Assembly (NCBI GenBank): GCA_902793605.1
Contig: CADBEB010000001.1
Span: forward strand, 62,001-126,000
Origin: an uncultured Eubacteriales bacterium
GTDB lineage: Bacteria > Bacillota > Clostridia > Christensenellales > Aristaeellaceae
DNA: 64,000 nucleotides
Reading direction: 5' to 3'
How positions within the stretch are numbered: position 1 is the stretch's first letter; the number at the start of each line of letters is the position of its first letter. Below the pieces are notes generated by a model, which saw nothing but the letters and a program-made list of their open reading frames with translations, ran no database searches and had not been told where the DNA came from. The position numbers and the translations under genes are program-made. Shown piece by piece: positions 44,444 through 53,155 of this stretch.

Positions 44444-45030
44444 GATTCAGAATAATCCTCCTGCTGGCAACAGCCTTATTTATCCTGGTTTGCGGAACCG
44501 CCTGCTGCGAGAATGCTGCAACGGACAGTATCATCTGTGATGAATGGGACTGGGACAACGAGTCTGTTAACACGTTCAAGGGATCCATCGACCTGTCCCA
44601 ATGGAACGGCCTCGAACTGACACTTGAGATGAAAGCGGCATTTGAGCCGGAAAGCGAAGCGGCTGCGGAAATTCAACCGAAGTTCACCCACTTCAACGGA
44701 AGCCGACTGACTATGCTCGAACAACGGGACAACATCACCTGTACGCCGGAAGCGGGTCAGACGGCGATCGGGTTTTCCGGTTCACTCCGGATGCCGGAGA
44801 AAGATCATTTCCGGAAAATCACGATCGAGCTGGAGGCCGTTGACGCAGAAGGCAAGCAGCTGAAGAAGATCTCCGCAACGGTGTCACGCGGCGGGAACAA
44901 TGCATCGCAGTCCGGGAATATCTTTTATATCCCGTTTGAGATCCGGACCGTGGCGATCATCATCGCCGCGGCTGCCGCGCTGATCTGGTTGCTGGCGATC
45001 GTCAGGAACCGTATCCTGAACAGGAAATAA
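44440..45030 (+). CDS. Hypothetical secreted protein with C-terminal membrane anchor
   Basis: A 196-aa protein of unknown role. It has an N-terminal signal peptide (MRFRIILLLATALFILVCG, then TACCEN). An extracytoplasmic domain of about 130 residues has beta-type sequence. A membrane helix near the C-terminus (TVAIIIAAAAALIWLLAIV) is followed by the basic stop-transfer RNRILNRK. The TACC site is only a poor lipobox. It is coupled to the preceding helical protein by ATGA and lies 22 nt before cysS. Confidence 0.72.
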   Translation: MRFRIILLLATALFILVCGTACCENAATDSIICDEWDWDNESVNTFKGSIDLSQWNGLELTLEMKAAFEPESEAAAEIQPKFTHFNGSRLTMLEQRDNITCTPEAGQTAIGFSGSLRMPEKDHFRKITIELEAVDAEGKQLKKISATVSRGGNNASQSGNIFYIPFEIRTVAIIIAAAAALIWLLAIVRNRILNRK

Positions 45031-45052
45031 CATACAGGAGACAGGAAAGAAT

Positions 45053-46459
45053 ATGCAGATCTATAACAGCCTGACAAGGAAAAAGGAAGAATTCAAGCCG
45101 ATCCATGAAGGGAAGGCAGGGATCTATGCCTGCGGCCCAACGGTATATAATTATTTCCATATCGGAAACGCAAGGCCGTTTATTACTTTTGACGTGCTGA
45201 GAAGACAACTGGAACGGGAAGGCTATCAGGTAACCTTCGTCCAGAATTTCACGGATATCGACGACAAAATGATCAGGCGGGCCAATGAAGAAGGGATTAC
45301 GGTCAGAGAGCTTGCCGACCGCTTTATCGCCGAGTATTATGTCGACGCCAAAGCGCTCGGCATCCGACCGGCAACCGTTCATCCGAAGGCGACCGAGCAT
45401 ATCGCGGAGATCATTCAACTGATCACCCGGCTGATCGACAACGGGCATGCCTACGCCACACCTTCCGGAGACGTCTATTATCGTGTTTCTGCATTTCCCG
45501 GATACGGAAAGCTTTCCGGGCAGAACATGGAAGACCGGGAGACGGGCGCCAGCGAACGCCTGAATGTGGAAACAGACAAGGAATCGCCGGAAGATTTCGC
45601 GCTCTGGAAAGCCCAGAAACCCGGCGAACCCGCCTGGGACAGCCCCTGGGGAAAGGGAAGGCCCGGCTGGCATATCGAATGCTCCGCCATGAGCATGAAA
45701 TACCTGGGTGAGACCTTTGATATCCATTGCGGCGGGAAAGACCTGCTCTTCCCGCATCATGAGAACGAGATCGCACAGAGCGAAGGCGCGACGGGAAAGA
45801 AATATGTCAACTACTGGATGCACAACGGATTCATCAACGTTGACAACCAGAAGATGAGCAAGAGCCTGAACAATTTCTTCACCGTACGGGATATCGCGAA
45901 GGAATATGATCTCGAAGCGGTGCGGCTGTTCATGCTCAGTGCGCATTACCGCAGCCCGATCAATTTCAGCCGGGAGCAGATCGAAGCAGCCAACGCCAGC
46001 CTGAAACGCCTCTATACGGCCAGGAATTCCCTGCGTTTCCAGATTGAAAACGGAGAAGACCGGCCGCTGAATGCGGAGGAAGAGGCGTTTGTCGAAAGGC
46101 TGAAGTCGTATGAAAAGCGCTTCGACGACGCAATGGACGACGATATGAATACGGCGGACGCGTTGGGCGCGATCTTTGAACTGGTCAAGGACGCCAATGT
46201 CACCGTACGCGAAGGGGTTTCCAGGAAGGCGGCCAAAGCGGCGCTGGACAGCCTGGAAGCGATCTGCGACGTACTCGGGCTGCTCTCGAAAAAAGAAGAC
46301 GAATTGCCGGAAGAAATTGCCGCTCTCGTCAGGGAACGGGCGGAAGCAAGAAAGAACAAGGACTGGGCCCGGAGCGATGAACTGCGCAACCGGATCGTCA
46401 GCGCCGGGTACATCCTGGAGGATACGAAGCAAGGTCAAAAGGTCAGGAAAGATGTCTGA
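45053..46459 (+). CDS. cysS: Cysteinyl-tRNA synthetase
   Basis: Class I aminoacyl-tRNA synthetase of 468 aa. It shows the zinc ligands (ACGPTVYN, WHIECSAMS, HHENEIAQSE), the HIGN signature in FHIGNARPF, and KMSKS in MSKSLNNFF. No T-box leader precedes it (22-nt gap). Start follows AGGAGACAGGAA. Its end overlaps the ComEA-like gene by 8 nt. Confidence 0.97.
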   Translation: MQIYNSLTRKKEEFKPIHEGKAGIYACGPTVYNYFHIGNARPFITFDVLRRQLEREGYQVTFVQNFTDIDDKMIRRANEEGITVRELADRFIAEYYVDAKALGIRPATVHPKATEHIAEIIQLITRLIDNGHAYATPSGDVYYRVSAFPGYGKLSGQNMEDRETGASERLNVETDKESPEDFALWKAQKPGEPAWDSPWGKGRPGWHIECSAMSMKYLGETFDIHCGGKDLLFPHHENEIAQSEGATGKKYVNYWMHNGFINVDNQKMSKSLNNFFTVRDIAKEYDLEAVRLFMLSAHYRSPINFSREQIEAANASLKRLYTARNSLRFQIENGEDRPLNAEEEAFVERLKSYEKRFDDAMDDDMNTADALGAIFELVKDANVTVREGVSRKAAKAALDSLEAICDVLGLLSKKEDELPEEIAALVRERAEARKNKDWARSDELRNRIVSAGYILEDTKQGQKVRKDV

Positions 46460-46823
46460 CCGAATCGCGAAAGCAGCCGGAATCTTCCTGCTGTTGGCCA
46501 GCATCCTGCTGATCGCGCTGTCCTTGACGGGTAAAAGCAGCGATGTCAAAAGCTACCCGACAGCCGGAAACCGCCAATGGGTCCTCGAGCCGATCCGGAC
46601 AGAGCAGAACGGCGGCATCCGGATCAACCGGGCAGATACCGATATCCTGCAGACACTGCCGGGAATCGGACCGGCATATGCCGAAAGGATCATCGAAGAG
46701 AAGCGGGAGAACGGCCCTTATCATTATCCGGAAGATCTCGAAGCCGTACGTGGAATCGGACCGCAGACACTGGCCGGTTTCAGGGACCGGATTGACATGA
46801 CATTGGAAGAAGGCGGGAATTGA
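46452..46823 (+). CDS. ComEA-like helix-hairpin-helix membrane protein
   Basis: A 123-aa protein with one N-terminal membrane helix (about residues 9-26) and a C-terminal helix-hairpin-helix pair. The HhH motifs are LQTLPGIGPAYAERII and LEAVRGIGPQTLAGF, preceded by INRADTDIL, the usual ComEA pattern. ComEA binds incoming DNA during competence, but no comEC or comEB is in the window. I chose the ATG at 46452, overlapping cysS, because the upstream frame is a shadow of cysS. Confidence 0.85.
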   Translation: MSDRIAKAAGIFLLLASILLIALSLTGKSSDVKSYPTAGNRQWVLEPIRTEQNGGIRINRADTDILQTLPGIGPAYAERIIEEKRENGPYHYPEDLEAVRGIGPQTLAGFRDRIDMTLEEGGN

Positions 46824-46824
46824 A

Positions 46825-48450
46825 ATGGCTTACCGCGCGCTCTACCGCGAATGGCGGCCGAAAAACTTCACCCAGATGGTCGGGCAGAAGGCGATCATCG
46901 AAACGCTGCGCAATCAGGTGATCACACAGCGGATTGCCCATGCCTATCTTTTCTGCGGATCACGCGGGACAGGAAAGACATCCACTGCCAAGATCCTGGC
47001 CAAAGCGATCAACTGCCTGAACCCGGAAAACGGTGATCCCTGCGGGAAGTGTGACAACTGTCTGCGGATGGATAAGGAGGAAACGCTGGATATCATTGAA
47101 ATCGACGCGGCCAGTAATAACGGCGTCAATGAAATCCGGGATCTCCGGGACACGGTGAAGTATCCGCCGCAGTTCGGAAGATACAAGGTCTATATCATCG
47201 ACGAAGTTCACATGCTCACCTCCTCGGCGTTCAACGCGCTGCTGAAAACGCTGGAAGAGCCGCCTGCCCATATTGTCTTTATCCTGGCCACGACCGAACC
47301 GCAGAAACTGCCGGAAACCATCCTGAGCCGATGCCAGCGGTTTGATTTCGGGCGCATCTCCATCCCGGAGATCACCGGAAGGCTGCGGGAGGCTGTGGAC
47401 GGAAGCGGAGCGAGGGCAACAGACGGCGCGCTCATGCTCATCGCCCGGACCGCGGAAGGCGGGATGCGGGACGCGCTGAGCATTCTGGACATGTGCCTCG
47501 GATACAGGGACGATGTGGATGAGGAACTGGTTCGCAGCATTCTGGGAACCAGCGACAACGCTTTTCTGTTCAGTTTCTGCGAAGCCTTTTCCGACAGCGA
47601 CGCAAGGCAGGTCTTCCTGATGATCGACCAGCTGATCCGGGAAGGGAAGGATCCCGCTGTATTCGCGAAGGATGTTTGCCGGCATGTACGCGCTCTGCTG
47701 ATCGCAAAAACAAGCCCGGAGGATCTGCCGGCAGTGCTGGACATCACGGAAGAGGAAGCCAGGGAATACATCCGCCAAAGCGAGCGGTTCACGCTTACAA
47801 GGCTCATGATGATCCTGGATCACTTTCTTTCGCTGGAAACGGAGATGCGGTACGCGTCCACTCCGCGCCTCGCACTGGAAAACACGAGTCTGAAGTGCTG
47901 CCTGCGTATTGAACAAAGCGACGATCAGGCATTGCGCGACCGGATCACCGAGCTGGAAAACAGGATCTCCGACCTTCAGAAAAGGATCGAAAACGGAGTC
48001 CCTGCCGCGGTATCACAGACCGCTTCTCCGGCGCCTGAAGAGAAGGCGCCTGTGAAGAAAGAGGGCGCACCGGCTCCTGCCGCGCCGAAAAAGCCGGCCG
48101 GTAACGAAACATCCGCGAACGCTGCATGGAAAGAGATGATGAACCGGTTCCGGAGAAGCGATCCGGCCATCTGGAGCATGCTGACCCAGGGCGAACTGAC
48201 CGACAACGACAACGGCCGATTCATCTGGAAGCCGAGTCAGCCGGGCGGAAATATGTTCCTGATCCCGCTGAACAAACCTGAAAAGCGGCAGAAGATCTGC
48301 GACTGCCTGTCGGAGATCACCGGCATGACCTGTGAGTTCTCCGCTGCAGATGCCGGAAAGGCAGCCGCAAGCGGGAAAAGCAGTGAAAAAGAATATCTGA
48401 ACCAGTTGTACGAAACGTTCGGCGCTGAAAAAGTGATCATCCAGGAATAA
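46825..48450 (+). CDS. dnaX: DNA polymerase III subunits gamma and tau
   Basis: Clamp-loader ATPase of 541 aa. Motifs: Walker A GSRGTGKTSTAK, zinc module CGKCDNCLRMD, Walker B IIDEVHMLT, sensor ATTEPQKLPETILSRCQRFD. After a coiled-coil-like segment (about 370-395) there is a Pro/Ala/Lys-rich linker and a C-terminal domain that should bind the polymerase. It ends at a strong two-way terminator. The usual downstream ybaB-recR are not here. Confidence 0.96.
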   Translation: MAYRALYREWRPKNFTQMVGQKAIIETLRNQVITQRIAHAYLFCGSRGTGKTSTAKILAKAINCLNPENGDPCGKCDNCLRMDKEETLDIIEIDAASNNGVNEIRDLRDTVKYPPQFGRYKVYIIDEVHMLTSSAFNALLKTLEEPPAHIVFILATTEPQKLPETILSRCQRFDFGRISIPEITGRLREAVDGSGARATDGALMLIARTAEGGMRDALSILDMCLGYRDDVDEELVRSILGTSDNAFLFSFCEAFSDSDARQVFLMIDQLIREGKDPAVFAKDVCRHVRALLIAKTSPEDLPAVLDITEEEAREYIRQSERFTLTRLMMILDHFLSLETEMRYASTPRLALENTSLKCCLRIEQSDDQALRDRITELENRISDLQKRIENGVPAAVSQTASPAPEEKAPVKKEGAPAPAAPKKPAGNETSANAAWKEMMNRFRRSDPAIWSMLTQGELTDNDNGRFIWKPSQPGGNMFLIPLNKPEKRQKICDCLSEITGMTCEFSAADAGKAAASGKSSEKEYLNQLYETFGAEKVIIQE

Positions 48451-48452
48451 AG

Positions 48453-48490
48453 AAAACCCGCCCGGTCAGACGAATGACCGGGCGGGTTTT
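48453..48490. terminator. Bidirectional terminator between dnaX and yajC
   Basis: A 16-bp perfect stem (AAAACCCGCCCGGTCA with its complement) and a 6-nt loop. The A/T ends give a T run on both strands, so it serves both converging genes. Confidence 0.95.
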
Positions 48491-48500
48491 CAACAATCGA

Positions 48501-48902
48501 TCAGTTCAGCTCCTGAGCGTCGTTCTCGATGGTGACTTCCTCAACGCTGCGGATACCCCAGCGGGCGACGACCATGGTCAGGTTGTCACGGCCGACGGAC
48601 AAGGTCACGGTATCGTCCTTGATGCCGACGATGGTCCCGTAGATTCCGCCGATGGTGCAGATCCGGTCCCCTGCCTTGAGGTTGTTCAGCATTTCCTTGA
48701 TCTGCTTATCCTTTTTCCTCTGGGGACGGATCAGCATGAACCAGAAAACCACAAAGATCAGGACCAGGGGCAGAAAAGTCGTAGCCAGGGCAGCGATCGT
48801 GCTCCCGGTAGTCGCTTCAGCGGCGGCAGGATCCGTCGCGGCGGCAGTCGTGGCAGCCTGCTCGGCAGCGGCGGTGGCAATTCCAAAGATATTTTCCAGC
48901 AT
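48501..48902 (-). CDS. yajC: Preprotein translocase subunit YajC
   Basis: A 133-aa SecDF accessory protein. An Ala/Thr-rich N-terminus leads to a single membrane helix (TFLPLVLIFVVFWFMLI), then the family motif RPQRKKDKQIKEML and LKAGDRICTIGGIYGTIVGI. The extra N-terminal ~30 residues are longer than usual. A GGAG stands about 13 nt upstream of the ATG. It has its own promoter and ends at the shared terminator. secD and secF are not in the window. Confidence 0.93.
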   Translation of the reverse strand: MLENIFGIATAAAEQAATTAAATDPAAAEATTGSTIAALATTFLPLVLIFVVFWFMLIRPQRKKDKQIKEMLNNLKAGDRICTIGGIYGTIVGIKDDTVTLSVGRDNLTMVVARWGIRSVEEVTIENDAQELN

Positions 48903-48938
48903 TTACAGGTGAACTCCTTTCAGTCTCAGATAGAAAGC

Positions 48939-48967
48939 ATTATAGCAGACATCACCGGGCGATACAA
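48939..48967 (-). promoter_or_regulatory. Promoter of yajC
   Basis: On the minus strand, TTGTAT (48967-48962) and TATAAT (48944-48939) are 17 nt apart, 36 nt upstream of the yajC ATG. Confidence 0.75.
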
Positions 48968-48999
48968 GAGAGAAACAGGGTAAAAGCAGACAATCCGGG

Positions 49000-49356
49000 T
49001 CAGGAAAGGCTGCGCGTCGCGATGATGTCAACGCCTGTATTCAGCACGTCGGGAAGCACAATCTGCCCGATGGTAACCGGAAGGGAGACCTGAACCCGCG
49101 CCAACTCATCGATGACGGACGAGATGAGCTTTTTCGGTACAGGGGAGGCGGTCTTGACAGAAAGCGGCGTCTCACTCCCGGCAACAGGAATGACCGCAGT
49201 GATCATACGTTCCGGCAGGGTGCACTCCTGCTGCGCGTATTTTGCGCCGCGGGGGCAGGTGTTTCCTGTCACGGAAAGGAATTCGCCGGTATCCGACAGC
49301 GAAACCGTCATCCGGCATCCGACCGGACAGTTGATGCAAGTGATCGTTTGTTCCAT
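49000..49356 (-). CDS. DUF1667 cysteine-rich protein
   Basis: A 118-aa protein with CINCPVGC near the N-terminus and further cysteines in NTCPRGAKYAQQEC, which look like metal or iron-sulfur ligands. Members of this family regularly follow a GlpA-like and an NAD(P)/FAD oxidoreductase gene, as here. It probably forms part of an electron-transfer complex with them. The ATG at 49356 is 4 nt after the preceding gene, with AAAGGA upstream. Confidence 0.88.
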   Translation of the reverse strand: MEQTITCINCPVGCRMTVSLSDTGEFLSVTGNTCPRGAKYAQQECTLPERMITAVIPVAGSETPLSVKTASPVPKKLISSVIDELARVQVSLPVTIGQIVLPDVLNTGVDIIATRSLS

Positions 49357-49360
49357 AGGA

Positions 49361-50620
49361 TCAATTCCTTTCAATACGGACAGTGATGGAATCAGAGCCG
49401 ATGTTTTTCAGCATCTCCGGCCGGAGGGTCACCAGCGCCATTTCCCCGGGCGTGAAGATCATCGCCTTTTTGCGGATCAGTTCCTGCGCGCCGGATTCGA
49501 CCACCACCGAACTGTTCCGGAATACGGCGGAAGGCCGGAACATGAGATCGACCGGCTGATCTGTATCGGAACGGATCTGCTGGGGAACCGTACCGCGCAC
49601 ACCTTCGCCATCCCGGACGGCGATCACGGAGCCGCGGCGGGTTCCATTGCGGACATAGGCCGCCGCCGCGGCACCGGCCTTGAAGCTCTCGTTGGACACA
49701 TGATCGACCAGATCGTGCACGTGAAGCACATTGCCGCATGCAAAGATTCCAGGCACGCTGGTCTCGAAGGATTCATTGACCACGGCTCCGGAGGTGGCGG
49801 GGGAGATCTCAACGCCTGCCCCGAGGCTCAGCTCGTTTTCCGGAATCAGGCCGCAGGAAAGGAGCAATGTATCACAGTCAAATTCGATCTCCGTTCCGGG
49901 AATCGGATTTCTTTTTTCATCCACCTCGGAAACGGTCACGCCTTCCAGGCGTTCGCGGCCGCGGATATCCGTGACGGTGTGGCTGAGATAGAGCGGAATA
50001 TCATAGTCCTGGAGGCACTGAACGATGTTCCGGTTCAGGCCGGAGGAATAAGGCATGAGCTCCACACAGGCAAGGACTTTTGCCCCCTGAAGGGTCATCC
50101 GCCGGGCCATGATCAGGCCGATATCGCCCGAACCGAGGATCACAACGCGTTTCCCCGGCATCAGGCCTTCCAGGTTGACGAAGCGCTGCGCGGTCCCGGC
50201 GGAATAGATTCCGGCACAGCGGGTGCCGGGCGTACAAAGCGCGCCACGGGGACGCTCGCGGCAGCCCATGGCCAGGACGATCGCCTTGGCATGAATGACC
50301 TGCAGGCCGCGGGAGGAGGAAACGCAGGTCACGGTATGGTCCGGAGAGACGGAAAGCACGGTGGTGGAACACTCGATCTCAATACCGAGTTCAGCTGCTT
50401 TATCGATATCCCGCTGTGCGTATTCCGGCCCTGTCAGTTCCTCCTTGAAACGGTGCAGGCCGAAACCGTTATGGATACACTGGCGCAGGATACCGCCGGC
50501 GTCCTTTTCCCGCTCGAGAACCAGCAGGGAATCAATCCCGTTTTCCTTCGCGGAGATCGCCGCGGCCAGGCCGGCAGGACCGGCGCCGATGATCAGGATA
50601 TCCACAAACCGGTCATTCAT
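49361..50620 (-). CDS. NAD(P)/FAD-dependent oxidoreductase (partner of the GlpA-like dehydrogenase)
   Basis: A 419-aa two-dinucleotide-binding-domain flavoprotein. It has the FAD motif IIGAGPAGLAAAISAKENG, a second Rossmann motif VVILGSGDIGLIMARRM, and ACGNVLHVHDLVDHV near the C-terminus. It resembles the NADH-oxidoreductase-like subunits linked to anaerobic glycerol-3-phosphate or similar substrate oxidation. AAAGGAGG is 8 nt before the ATG at 50620; the ATG at 50626 is too close to it. It overlaps the upstream gene's end by 8 nt. Confidence 0.88.
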   Translation of the reverse strand: MNDRFVDILIIGAGPAGLAAAISAKENGIDSLLVLEREKDAGGILRQCIHNGFGLHRFKEELTGPEYAQRDIDKAAELGIEIECSTTVLSVSPDHTVTCVSSSRGLQVIHAKAIVLAMGCRERPRGALCTPGTRCAGIYSAGTAQRFVNLEGLMPGKRVVILGSGDIGLIMARRMTLQGAKVLACVELMPYSSGLNRNIVQCLQDYDIPLYLSHTVTDIRGRERLEGVTVSEVDEKRNPIPGTEIEFDCDTLLLSCGLIPENELSLGAGVEISPATSGAVVNESFETSVPGIFACGNVLHVHDLVDHVSNESFKAGAAAAAYVRNGTRRGSVIAVRDGEGVRGTVPQQIRSDTDQPVDLMFRPSAVFRNSSVVVESGAQELIRKKAMIFTPGEMALVTLRPEMLKNIGSDSITVRIERN

Positions 50621-52082
50621 GATCATGACCTCCTTTCAGGAAAACATCGACCGTATCGGACAGAAGATAGCTCTTTCCGCCGTTTTTGGTCACTTCTTTC
50701 AGAGGAATGCCTGTTTCTTCGGAAATGATGGCAGCAACCCTCGGCAGGCAGAAACCACCCTGGCAGCGTCCCATCCCCGCACGTGTCCGGCGCTTTACGC
50801 CGTCCACGGAACGCGCGCCGACAGGCCGGCGGATCGCTCGGCGGATCTCGGCTTCAGTCACGACTTCGCAGCGGCAGATGATATTCCCGTAGGCCGGATC
50901 TGCGCTGACGGCCTGAGCCCGCTGTTCCTCCGTCATGTCATGGAACGGAACAGGAGGAACGGGATACGGAACGATTGCTTCCTTTCGGGAAACCGTGAGG
51001 TATCCGGCAATCATCTCTGCCAGATCCAGACCGATCGCGGGAGCGGAAGAAAGGCCGGGGCTTTCAATCCCGATGGCTTCAAAATAACCGGGGCAGTCTT
51101 CACAGGGACCGACGACAAAGTCGTCCGTAGTCAGATGAGCGCGGACTCCGCTGAAGTTGGTGATGTTGGTCCGTGTAGTCAACCCGGCCCAGGTTCTCGC
51201 CGCCTTCTTCAGGATATCGGAAAGCCCGGACGCGGTAGTCGCCGTGTCCAGCGGATCGTCAATATCTTCCGCTGTCGGCCCCAGCAGCAGGTTGCCGTGC
51301 ACGGTGGGGGAAACCAGGACACCCTTGCCCATTGCGGAGGGGCACTGGAAGACCGTCCGGTCGAAAGGCTGCTTCATTGCCCGGTCCAGCAGGTAGTACT
51401 GGCCCCGGCGGTGGATCATGGTCAGCTTCCGGGCCGACAGCTGATTATGAAGATCCGCGCCGGAAGAGCCGGAACAGTTGACCAGCGCGCGGCAGCGCCA
51501 GGTTTCCCGATCTGTCCGGACGGTGAAGCAACCGTCCGGATCTCTGGTGACGGAAAGAACTTCTTCGTCAAACCGGAACTGAACGCCGTTGAGCGCGGCA
51601 TCATCCGCCAGGGCGAACGCCATCTCATAGGGGCTGACAATGGCGCTGGTCGGAACCCACAGGGCGGCGACAACTTCCGGATTCAGGTTCGGCTCAAGCT
51701 TCAGCAGCGAATCGCGGTCCAGGATCTCCAGGCCGGTTACCCCGTTGGTTTCACCGCGGGTTTTGAGCTCTTCAATCGTCTTCCTGTCCGCGTCATCGAA
51801 GGCGAGGACCAGCGCACCGCAGCGCCGGTAGGGAACGCCGAGTTCCCCGGCAAGCGCCTCATACATATTGGCGCCGCGAACATTATAGAGCGCCTTTTTC
51901 GTCCCGGGAACGGCATCGTAGCCGGCATGGACGATCCCGCTGTTTGCTTTGGTAGCGCCTTCCGCTAGATCGCTTCCGCGGTCCAGCACGAGGACAGAAG
52001 TCTCATAACGGGACAATGCACGGGCCGTTGCGCAGCCGGTGATACCCGAACCGATCACTAAAACGTCAAACGTCGTGTTCAT
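50613..52082 (-). CDS. GlpA-like FAD-dependent dehydrogenase with [2Fe-2S] BFD-like domain
   Basis: A 489-aa DAO-family flavoprotein. FAD motif VIGSGITGCATARALS opens the protein. A C-terminal BFD-like domain (about 385-460) has the cysteines CRC...GRCQGGFC. It resembles the GlpA subunit of anaerobic glycerol-3-phosphate dehydrogenase or the related 2-hydroxyglutarate-oxidase-like enzymes; without glpK or glpF nearby the substrate is uncertain. AAGGAGG is 7-9 nt before the ATG. First gene of a three-gene minus-strand set. Confidence 0.88.
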   Translation of the reverse strand: MNTTFDVLVIGSGITGCATARALSRYETSVLVLDRGSDLAEGATKANSGIVHAGYDAVPGTKKALYNVRGANMYEALAGELGVPYRRCGALVLAFDDADRKTIEELKTRGETNGVTGLEILDRDSLLKLEPNLNPEVVAALWVPTSAIVSPYEMAFALADDAALNGVQFRFDEEVLSVTRDPDGCFTVRTDRETWRCRALVNCSGSSGADLHNQLSARKLTMIHRRGQYYLLDRAMKQPFDRTVFQCPSAMGKGVLVSPTVHGNLLLGPTAEDIDDPLDTATTASGLSDILKKAARTWAGLTTRTNITNFSGVRAHLTTDDFVVGPCEDCPGYFEAIGIESPGLSSAPAIGLDLAEMIAGYLTVSRKEAIVPYPVPPVPFHDMTEEQRAQAVSADPAYGNIICRCEVVTEAEIRRAIRRPVGARSVDGVKRRTRAGMGRCQGGFCLPRVAAIISEETGIPLKEVTKNGGKSYLLSDTVDVFLKGGHDHE

Positions 52083-52102
52083 TTTTCATCCTCCTTATCA
52101 AT

Positions 52103-52131
52103 AATATAACAAAAACAGGGACAAAAAACAA
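52103..52131 (-). promoter_or_regulatory. Possible promoter of the GlpA-like operon
   Basis: On the minus strand, TTGTTT (52131-52126) and TATATT (52108-52103) are 17 nt apart in an A/T-rich stretch, about 20 nt upstream of the ATG. The -35 match is weak. Confidence 0.4.
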
Positions 52132-52166
52132 TCAAAAAACAAAGTCTTTTCCGGATCGGGTTCAAG

Positions 52167-52195
52167 TTGCACCGGATACTCCTGAATGGTATAAT
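52167..52195 (+). promoter_or_regulatory. Promoter of the PfkB-hydrolase-MurF-like-Ddl-like run
   Basis: TTGCAC at 52167-52172 and TATAAT at 52190-52195, 17-nt spacer, 29 nt before the PfkB start. It diverges from the GlpA-like operon. Confidence 0.7.
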
Positions 52196-52224
52196 AATAT
52201 GAAATACTGCCGTGAGGTGACGAG

Positions 52225-53151
52225 ATGATCACGACCATTTGTCTGAATCCCTGCTTTGACAAAACCGTGAATGTGGATTCTCTTCAGGTCGGCCAGGTGA
52301 ACCGGATCCGCGACGCGCGGGTGGACCTTGGCGGTAAAGGCATCAACGTTGCCGTTGTCGCCAAACGCCTGGGGCTTGATGTTCAGTGCATCGGAATGAT
52401 GGGGGAAAACGGCGCAGCGGAACTGACCGCCCTGATGGACCGGGAAGAACTGAAGCATCAGTTCATCACCGTGCCCGGAAACGTGCGGACCAATATGAAA
52501 GTATGCTGTCTGGCGGGCCAGGGTGTTACGGAGCTGAACGAGCCGGGACCGGTGCTTGAACCGCGGCATATCAGCGGGTTCACGGAGCTTGCCAAAGCGG
52601 CGACCGCGGACAGCGAGATGATCGTTCTGACCGGAAGCCTGCCGCCGGGATGCCCGGAAGGGACTTACTGCGAACTGATGAAAGCACTGGACGGCCACAA
52701 GTGCATCCTGGACACGGAAGGGAAGGAACTGGAGCTGTGCGCCAAACACGCGCATCCGTTCCTGATCAAACCGAACCTGCGTGAAATGGAGGCAACGCTC
52801 GGCATCGAGCTGAGAACGATGCGGACCATCCGCGACGCGGCGCTGCTGTTCATCCGAATTGGGGTCCAGCACGCGGTCGTTTCCATGGGCGCCATGGGAG
52901 CCATGTATATTTCCGCGGAAAAGACGCTGTTCGCGCCGTCCCTCCGCGTCGAGACGAAGTCGACCGTCGGGGCGGGCGACGCGATGATCGGCGGCATGCT
53001 GCTCGGCTACGAGATTGAAAAGAGCATGGATAAAGCATTCCGTTACGGGATCGCGGCAGGCGCAGCCAGCGTGATGACCGAAGGGACGCAGCTGATCGTC
53101 CGGTCAGATTTCGAAAACCTGCTTGACCAGGTGAAAGTGCAGGAAGTTTGA
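52225..53151 (+). CDS. PfkB-family sugar kinase, 1-phosphofructokinase-like
   Basis: A 308-aa carbohydrate kinase of the FruK/LacC group. It begins MITTICLNPCFDKTV and has LGGKGINVA (substrate-binding region), TGSLPPG, and the catalytic PfkB signature STVGAGDAM. It most likely phosphorylates a sugar phosphate such as fructose 1-phosphate or tagatose 6-phosphate. No PTS EII for fructose is adjacent. Next gene follows after 4 nt. Confidence 0.88.
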   Translation: MITTICLNPCFDKTVNVDSLQVGQVNRIRDARVDLGGKGINVAVVAKRLGLDVQCIGMMGENGAAELTALMDREELKHQFITVPGNVRTNMKVCCLAGQGVTELNEPGPVLEPRHISGFTELAKAATADSEMIVLTGSLPPGCPEGTYCELMKALDGHKCILDTEGKELELCAKHAHPFLIKPNLREMEATLGIELRTMRTIRDAALLFIRIGVQHAVVSMGAMGAMYISAEKTLFAPSLRVETKSTVGAGDAMIGGMLLGYEIEKSMDKAFRYGIAAGAASVMTEGTQLIVRSDFENLLDQVKVQEV

Positions 53152-53155
53152 CAAA

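Noticed and set aside
45031..45052. T-box leader for cysS
   Set aside because: Only 22 nt separate cysS from the gene before it, too little for a T-box.
49112..51968. Long plus-strand frames opposite the GlpA-like set
   Set aside because: The minus-strand genes have strong Shine-Dalgarno sites and FAD motifs; the plus frames have none.
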